Below, piece after piece: positions 59,006-64,000 of a stretch of 64,000 nucleotides of DNA. This stretch comes from Synechococcus sp. WH 8109 (GTDB taxonomy: Bacteria > Cyanobacteriota > Cyanobacteriia > PCC-6307 > Cyanobiaceae). Below the pieces are notes generated by a model that did no database searches, was not told the DNA's origin, and saw only the letters and a list, made by a program, of their open reading frames with translations. The position numbers were made by a program, and so were the translations under genes. Location of the stretch: the NCBI RefSeq assembly GCF_000161795.2, contig NZ_CP006882.1:124001-188000 (forward strand). The letters run 5' to 3'. Numbering within the stretch: position 1 is the stretch's first letter; every line of letters begins with the position of its first letter.

Positions 59006-59404
59006 TCAGCGCAGGGAATAAAGGGACAGGAAAAAGGCGAAGCCGAGGGCAAGGCTGCCGAAGATCAGAACATTCTTCTGCCCCGGCGTCATCCGGTTCA
59101 CCCCAAGGCCGAAGTCGAGGTTCTCGTCAAAACCGCTGGCTTTGGCGCGCGGGCCGATATCGCGGAAGGCGGCCACTTTGCTCCGGCATACGGGGCAGCG
59201 GAATGACAGCGCATCGAGGTCTTCGAAAGCTGTGCCTGGGTCGATTCCAACCTTCTTGACCCCTTCTTCGGGGTCATAGACGTAGCCGCAGCTGCGACAT
59301 TCGAAACGGTGGGTTCGTGGGTCGCTCTCCGGAGCGGTTTCAACCGCTGGGTCCACCGCTTCGGTGGCTTCGACCGGCTGGACGGACTGTTGTTCGTCGC
59401 TCAC
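59006..59404 (-). CDS. rubA: Membrane-anchored rubredoxin RubA
   Basis: A 132-residue protein with an acidic N-terminal extension (about 30 residues), a rubredoxin domain with CRSCGYVYDPEEGV and FRCPVCRSK binding one iron, and a C-terminal membrane helix (VLIFGSLALGFAFFLSLY). It is needed for photosystem assembly in cyanobacteria and chloroplasts. It is first in the rubA-ycf48-psbEFLJ operon and divergent from ndhC (83 bases between starts). Confidence 0.95.
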   Translation of the reverse strand: MSDEQQSVQPVEATEAVDPAVETAPESDPRTHRFECRSCGYVYDPEEGVKKVGIDPGTAFEDLDALSFRCPVCRSKVAAFRDIGPRAKASGFDENLDFGLGVNRMTPGQKNVLIFGSLALGFAFFLSLYSLR

Positions 59405-59487
59405 CGTTGTGTTGCTGGGCCTGAAGACTCTATCGACGACAACTTCTGGCGGTGAATGCCAGACTGCACCGGACTACGGGGACCTCC

Positions 59488-59850
59488 ATGTTTGCCCTGC
59501 CCGGCTATGACGCCTTCCTGGGGTTTCTGCTGATCGCGGCCGCCGTACCGACTTTGGCGTTGATCACCAATAAGTTGGTGGCGCCTAAAAGCCGTGCTGG
59601 TGAGCGACAGCTCACATATGAATCCGGCATGGAGCCCATCGGCGGGGCCTGGATTCAGTTCAACATCCGTTACTACATGTTCGCGCTGGTCTTCGTCATC
59701 TTTGACGTCGAGACCGTGTTTCTTTACCCCTGGGCTGTGGCGTTCAACCGCCTTGGCCTGTTGGCTTTCATTGAAGCCCTGATTTTTATAGCCATCCTTT
59801 TGGTGGCCTTGGCCTACGCCTGGCGCAAAGGCGCCCTTGAGTGGAGCTAG
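59488..59850 (+). CDS. ndhC: NAD(P)H dehydrogenase-1 subunit 3 (NdhC)
   Basis: A 120-residue membrane subunit of NDH-1 with three helices. The conserved acidic loop with [20 protein letters not shown] and [13 protein letters not shown] (here [13 protein letters not shown]) is present. The ATG at 59488 fits the family start. It heads the ndhC-K-J operon; ndhK starts two bases after its stop. Confidence 0.96.
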   Translation: MFALPGYDAFLGFLLIAAAVPTLALITNKLVAPKSRAGERQLTYESGMEPIGGAWIQFNIRYYMFALVFVIFDVETVFLYPWAVAFNRLGLLAFIEALIFIAILLVALAYAWRKGALEWS

Positions 59851-59852
59851 TC

Positions 59853-60593
59853 ATGCCGGAAAACACTTCCCCCTCCATTTCCGCTGTTCGCGATCTGCGC
59901 GAAGCCAGCTGCGGTCCGATTGGGGCCCCAACGGTCACCAACGACCTCAGCGAGAACGTCATCCTCACCAGCCTGGATGACCTGCACAACTGGGCCCGTT
60001 TGAGCAGTCTCTGGCCTCTGCTCTATGGAACGGCCTGCTGTTTCATTGAATTTGCCGCGCTTTTGGGCTCTCGCTTCGATTTCGACCGCTTCGGTTTGGT
60101 GCCGCGCAGTTCCCCGCGTCAGGCCGATCTGTTGATCGTGGCCGGCACGGTGACCATGAAAATGGCCCCTGCCCTGGTGCGGCTCTATGAGCAGATGCCA
60201 GAGCCCAAGTACGTGATTGCCATGGGTGCCTGCACTATTACTGGCGGCATGTTCAGCGCTGATTCCACTACCGCAGTGCGCGGCGTCGACAAGCTGATTC
60301 CGGTGGATCTCTACCTGCCGGGCTGTCCGCCCCGCCCCGAAGCGATCTTTGATGCAGTGATCAAGCTGCGTAAGAAAGTTGGGGATGAGTCGCTGGCGGA
60401 GCGGCGCAAGCATCAGCAGACCCATCGGTACATGACGGTGTCCCATCAGATGAAGCGTGTGGAGCCTGTGGTGACAGGTTCTTATCTTCGGGCTGAATCT
60501 CAGAAAGCTGCCCTGGCTGCAGCGCCGGCCGGTCAGACTTTGGCCACCGATGCCGCCGTGCTCACCCCTGCTGCTGAACCTGTCGAGCCATGA
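59853..60593 (+). CDS. ndhK: NAD(P)H dehydrogenase-1 subunit K
   Basis: A peripheral-arm NDH-1 subunit of 246 residues that binds the N2-type [4Fe-4S] cluster. The conserved cysteines are in [21 protein letters not shown] and [10 protein letters not shown]. The ATG at 59853 avoids a long overlap with ndhC, though a GTG at 59841 is possible. The C-terminal tail of about 40 residues is Ala-rich and non-conserved. Overlaps ndhJ as ATGA. Confidence 0.96.
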   Translation: MPENTSPSISAVRDLREASCGPIGAPTVTNDLSENVILTSLDDLHNWARLSSLWPLLYGTACCFIEFAALLGSRFDFDRFGLVPRSSPRQADLLIVAGTVTMKMAPALVRLYEQMPEPKYVIAMGACTITGGMFSADSTTAVRGVDKLIPVDLYLPGCPPRPEAIFDAVIKLRKKVGDESLAERRKHQQTHRYMTVSHQMKRVEPVVTGSYLRAESQKAALAAAPAGQTLATDAAVLTPAAEPVEP

Positions 60594-61156
60594 GCGAAAC
60601 CCCTCCCAAGAAGACAGCCGCCTCGGATGAAGCGGGTGCTGTTGTTGCTTCCGAGCCTGGTCCGGTGAGCCAATGGCTGAACAACCAAGGCTTTGATCAC
60701 AACAGCCTCGAGCCTGATCATCTCGGCGTTGAGCAGATCGGCGTTGACGCTGCAGTTCTTCCGATGATCGCTGCGGCTCTCAAGAGCAACGGTTTCGATT
60801 ATCTCCAGTGCCAAGGGGGCTACGACGAAGGCCCCGGTGAGCAGCTGGTTTGCTTTTATCACCTGTTGGCGATGGCGGAACAGGTTGAGGCCATGGCGGC
60901 CAATTCCTCAGCCAAGCTGCGGGAAGTGAGAATCAAGGTCTTCCTCGATCGTGAAGGCACCCCCTCGCTGCCGTCGATATATGGCCTGTTCCGTGGCGCC
61001 GATTGGCAGGAGCGTGAAACCTTCGACATGTACGGCATCCAATTCGAGGGGCACCCGCATCCCAAACGGTTGTTGATGCCTGAGGACTGGAAGGGATGGC
61101 CGTTGCGCAAGGACTACATTCAGCCCGATTTCTATGAGATGCAGGACGCCTATTGA
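60590..61156 (+). CDS. ndhJ: NAD(P)H dehydrogenase-1 subunit J
   Basis: The peripheral-arm 30-kDa-type subunit, 188 residues. The family signature is present as [20 protein letters not shown] followed by [17 protein letters not shown]. The first 40 residues are a hydrophilic extension. It is the last gene of ndhC-K-J, coupled by ATGA, and its 3' end overlaps the convergent YvcK-like gene by 7 bases. Confidence 0.95.
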   Translation: MSETPPKKTAASDEAGAVVASEPGPVSQWLNNQGFDHNSLEPDHLGVEQIGVDAAVLPMIAAALKSNGFDYLQCQGGYDEGPGEQLVCFYHLLAMAEQVEAMAANSSAKLREVRIKVFLDREGTPSLPSIYGLFRGADWQERETFDMYGIQFEGHPHPKRLLMPEDWKGWPLRKDYIQPDFYEMQDAY

Positions 61157-62544
61157 TCGCGTTCGCGGCGATGGGTTCGGTAGAAGCGCATCACTGCAAG
61201 GGCAAGGCTGCGGGAATCGTGGCGCAGCGTTGCTGTTGGCCGCACCCCCTGCAGTGGTGCTTGAGTGACGTCGTAGCCGTCCGCGCGGAGCCCTTCCGCA
61301 TCGCAACGCACGGGATCAGCCCCGCGGCTTTGGTAGTACCGCACCAGGTCAGAATCGGGTAGGTCGTCCTGGGCCAGGACGGCATTGAACAGTCTGGGCT
61401 CAATGCCCAGGCTGGCAAGCTGGGCTTCGATTGCGCGGATGTGGCCACGGACATCCAGGCAGTCGGTCTCGCCGGGTTGCGTCATCAGGTTGCAGATGTA
61501 GAGCCTGGGAGCCTTGCTGCGTTTGATGGCGCTTACTAGCTCTGGCACCAGAAGATTGGGGAGCAGCGACGTGTAAAGGCTGCCCGGCCCGAGCACGATC
61601 AGGTCGGCATTGGCGATCGCTTCAAGCGCCCGCGGCAATGCAGGTGGACGTTCAGGACTGCAGCCCAGACGCACGATGGGGCTAGGGGCGTGGCCTATGT
61701 TGCTTTCACCTTCAATCCGTTGGCCGTTTTCAAGTTCGGCCCAGAGCTGCACATCCACGTTGGTGGCCGGTACCACCTGACCTTGCACCGCCAACACACG
61801 GCTGGATGCGGTAATCGCGGTTTCCAAATTGCCGGTAATCGCTGAGAGAGCAGATAGAAACAAATTGCCGAAGCTGTGCCCCTCCAGGCCGCTCCCGGCC
61901 GCAAAGCGGTATTGGAACAGGCGGGTGAGCAATGGCTCTTCGGTTGACAGGGCGGCCAGGCAGTTGCGGATGTCACCCGGGGGCAGCACTCCCAGTTCAC
62001 GCCGGAGCACTCCGCTGCTGCCGCCGTCATCAGCGACGGTGACGATGGCGGTGATGTGACTGCTGTATCGCTTGAGGCCGCTCAGCAGGGTCGATAGGCC
62101 TGTTCCGCCGCCGATGGCCACGATGTTGGGCCCACGGTTCAAGCGGCTTTTTGCTCGCAGTGCATCCACCAGTACGGTGTCCTTGTCGGGGGCGAGAGCC
62201 TGTTGAATCGAGCCGAAGCTGCGGCTCTGCCCCCAAAGCAAAAGGCCGCTACCGATCAGCAGCACCAGCGGGCCGGTGATCTCTCGCGGCAACACGGTGG
62301 TGATGGTGCTCAGCAGCCAGCTGAGGGTTTCAAGGATCCAGTAGATCGGCTTCAGATCGGCCCAGACGGCGGCCCCCAGCAGCGCTGTCAAAAGGCCCAG
62401 GCCGGAGGTGAGCAGCCAGCGCTTGACCACTAGGCCAGGCTGCAGCCAGCGCATGGCTCGTTGGGAGCGGGTCATGAGATCCCGTCGCCGACGATCCCGC
62501 ATCATCCGGACTTGGCGTCTGCTTGTTGGGGGCTTCAGCGCCAA
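61150..62544 (-). CDS. YvcK/CofD-like protein with N-terminal membrane anchor
   Basis: 464 residues. The C-terminal ~320 residues match the YvcK/CofD-like fold: [57 protein letters not shown] and [16 protein letters not shown]. Bacterial YvcK proteins bind UDP-GlcNAc and affect cell shape and central carbon flux. Here a basic N-terminus is followed by two hydrophobic segments (about 45-65 and 90-108), giving membrane attachment, a feature of cyanobacterial members. ndhJ converges on it with a 7-base overlap. Confidence 0.88.
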   Translation of the reverse strand: MALKPPTSRRQVRMMRDRRRRDLMTRSQRAMRWLQPGLVVKRWLLTSGLGLLTALLGAAVWADLKPIYWILETLSWLLSTITTVLPREITGPLVLLIGSGLLLWGQSRSFGSIQQALAPDKDTVLVDALRAKSRLNRGPNIVAIGGGTGLSTLLSGLKRYSSHITAIVTVADDGGSSGVLRRELGVLPPGDIRNCLAALSTEEPLLTRLFQYRFAAGSGLEGHSFGNLFLSALSAITGNLETAITASSRVLAVQGQVVPATNVDVQLWAELENGQRIEGESNIGHAPSPIVRLGCSPERPPALPRALEAIANADLIVLGPGSLYTSLLPNLLVPELVSAIKRSKAPRLYICNLMTQPGETDCLDVRGHIRAIEAQLASLGIEPRLFNAVLAQDDLPDSDLVRYYQSRGADPVRCDAEGLRADGYDVTQAPLQGVRPTATLRHDSRSLALAVMRFYRTHRRERDQ

Positions 62545-62627
62545 GGAACGGCTTGGTCCGTAAGTCCACCGAACTGTACGGAGCTTGTGGAAAGGCGGCA
62601 GGATGACTTTGCCTTTCGGCCCAGATC

Positions 62628-63413
62628 GTGCCGCAGTCTCAACCTGTTGTGGAGATGCGGGACCTCACGATGCAGTGGGGTCCCCAGCCTGTACTTGATC
62701 GGGTCTGCTTGACGGTGCATCCCGGTGAACGGTTGGCCGTGGTCGGCCCATCGGGGGCTGGGAAGTCCACGGTGCTGCGGCTTCTGGCAGGTTTGCAGTT
62801 GCCCACCAGTGGTGAGCTTCGCTTGTTCAACAAACCCCAGACCTACCTGCGGTTGGACCAGACCGATCCGCCGGACGTGCGGCTGGTGTTCCAGAACCCC
62901 GCGCTCCTGGCATCGCTCACCGTGGAAGAGAACGTCGGGTTTCTCTTGCGCGAACGTACGCACCTGTCGCGGCAAGAGATTCGTGACCGTGTGCATGCCT
63001 GCCTGGAGGAGGTCGGCCTCTATGACGTGGCCCACCTCTACGCGGGGGAGTTGAGTGGCGGCATGCAGAAGCGGGTGAGCTTTGCCCGTGCCCTGATTGA
63101 TGATCCTCAGAGGGGGGATCAGTCCATGCCTCTTTTGTTGTACGACGAGCCCACTGCAGGGCTTGATCCCGTGGCTTGCACGCGGATCGAAGATTTGATT
63201 GTCAAAACCACCACCGTGGCCCAGGGCTGTTCGGTGGTGGTGAGCCACGTGCGCAGCACGATCGAACGCTCAGCGGAACGGGTGGTGATGCTTTACGACG
63301 GACAGTTTCAGTGGGAAGGGTCGGTTGATGCGTTTCGCAGAACAGACAACCCCTATGTCGTCCAGTTCAGGACGGGTAGCCTGCGCGGACCGATGCAGCC
63401 TGCGGAGCACTGA
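62628..63413 (+). CDS. ABC transporter ATPase, MlaF/TGD3 type
   Basis: A 261-residue ATPase with Walker A GPSGAGKST, Q-loop LVFQNPALLASLTVEENV, signature LSGGMQKRVSFARAL, Walker B LLLYDEPTAGLDP and H-loop VVSHV. The GxMxKR form of the signature is typical of Mla-type lipid importers (MlaF, TGD3). The following gene encodes an MlaD-type substrate-binding protein, supporting phospholipid or glycerolipid transport between membranes. The GTG at 62628 is the start. No permease gene is in the window. Confidence 0.9.
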   Translation: MPQSQPVVEMRDLTMQWGPQPVLDRVCLTVHPGERLAVVGPSGAGKSTVLRLLAGLQLPTSGELRLFNKPQTYLRLDQTDPPDVRLVFQNPALLASLTVEENVGFLLRERTHLSRQEIRDRVHACLEEVGLYDVAHLYAGELSGGMQKRVSFARALIDDPQRGDQSMPLLLYDEPTAGLDPVACTRIEDLIVKTTTVAQGCSVVVSHVRSTIERSAERVVMLYDGQFQWEGSVDAFRRTDNPYVVQFRTGSLRGPMQPAEH

Positions 63414-63418
63414 TCACC

Positions 63419-64000
63419 ATGCGACGCAGCGTTCGTGATGCCATCGTCGGATTCACGGTGATCGGCGGCATCATCGGATGCTCCTCTGCCGCCCTATGGC
63501 TTCGAGGTGTTCATTTGGGATTAAGCCATTGGACTCTGACTGCCCGTTTCAACGATGCAGCGGGTCTGGCGGAGCGTTCTCCTGTCACCTATCGGGGCAT
63601 CCTGGTGGGTTCAGTGCGCTCGATTTTGGTCACATCTGAGTCGGTGGTGGCCGAGCTCGAAATCAACAAAGCTGATCTGCGTCTGCCGCTGCCCGTCACC
63701 GCGACGGTGGGCTCGGCTTCCTTGTTGGGGGGGAGCGCCCGGGTGGCATTGGTCAGCAGCGGAACCCCGCTTCCACCGGATGCACCCCTCCCTCAATCGC
63801 CTGGCTGTCAGCCAACGCGACAACTTTGTAGCGGTGGAACTGTTGTGGGGCAAGAGGTCCCCAGCCTTTTCACTGTGACTGCAACCATGCAGGAACTGCT
63901 GGCACTGGTTCAGGACGAGCGGGTGATCCCCAATGTGGCGGCCTCCCTTGAACAGATTGAGGCCACCACGAAGTCGTTTGAGCTGCTGACGGTGCGGCTC
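63419..64000 (+). CDS. MlaD-family (MCE) lipid transport protein, N-terminal part (3' partial)
   Basis: Only the first 194 codons are in the window. The N-terminus has a membrane helix (about 9-29, with IVGFTVIGGIIGCSSAALWL) and an MCE domain (about 35-115) with FNDAAGLAERSPVTYRGILVGSV. This matches MlaD/TGD2 proteins, which form rings that carry lipids. It starts 5 bases after the ATPase stop, so both form a single transporter operon. The C-terminus is beyond the window. Confidence 0.87.
   Translation, partial: MRRSVRDAIVGFTVIGGIIGCSSAALWLRGVHLGLSHWTLTARFNDAAGLAERSPVTYRGILVGSVRSILVTSESVVAELEINKADLRLPLPVTATVGSASLLGGSARVALVSSGTPLPPDAPLPQSPGCQPTRQLCSGGTVVGQEVPSLFTVTATMQELLALVQDERVIPNVAASLEQIEATTKSFELLTVRL

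Overview
The window looks like a chromosomal segment of a marine picocyanobacterium, most likely Synechococcus (subcluster 5.1 type). It carries cyanobacterial photosynthesis genes (psaC, psbE-F-L-J, ycf48, rubA, ho1, ndhC-K-J, ndhS, rpaB), has high GC and very tight packing, and shows many 1-4 base start/stop overlaps. The organism is inferred from gene content and style, not from a database comparison.

Layout. 1-5.8 kb: the end of a solute-binding protein, rpaB, lysS, then an ergothioneine operon (egtB, egtD and two small coiled-coil proteins). 5.8-13.4 kb: a membrane pseudokinase, smpB, a five-gene overlapping ruvB operon, and thiC behind a TPP riboswitch. 13.5-24.7 kb: transketolase, fabF, acpP, psaC, glmS, manC, rimM, ndhS, a potassium channel, rnc, rnpB, tRNA-Arg(CCU) and two unknown proteins. 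24.8-38.6 kb: glycogen phosphorylase, a Na+/H+ antiporter, a hydrolase, a sugar-phosphate mutarotase, glycolate dehydrogenase subunits glcE and glcF separated by an opposite-strand sugar-acid kinase, icd, an MTA/SAH nucleosidase and heme oxygenase.

38.64-44.2 kb is a clearly AT-rich block holding a glycosyltransferase, an ABC exporter/flippase, an O-antigen-polymerase-like protein and a family 2 glycosyltransferase. It sits between ho1 and pcrA and reads as a transferred surface-polysaccharide island. It is followed by pcrA, a CCA-adding-type nucleotidyltransferase and a broken GT39-like membrane glycosyltransferase with four lesions. Then come a flavoprotein-SelD fusion, galE, hisS and three nucleotide-sugar genes (UDP-xylose synthase type, UDP-glucose dehydrogenase, UDP-glucuronate epimerase type). 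With manC, these would supply activated sugars that the island could use (inference).

57-64 kb: the rubA-ycf48-psbEFLJ photosystem II assembly operon with a strand-specific terminator, ndhC-K-J, a YvcK/CofD-like protein with an N-terminal membrane anchor, and the start of an Mla/TGD-type lipid transporter (ATPase plus the N-terminal part of an MlaD-like protein cut by the window end). I found no CRISPR array, insertion sequence, rRNA or integrase. The least explained items are the AT-rich island, the pseudokinase, the glmS start touching the psaC terminator, and the interleaved glcE/kinase/glcF block.
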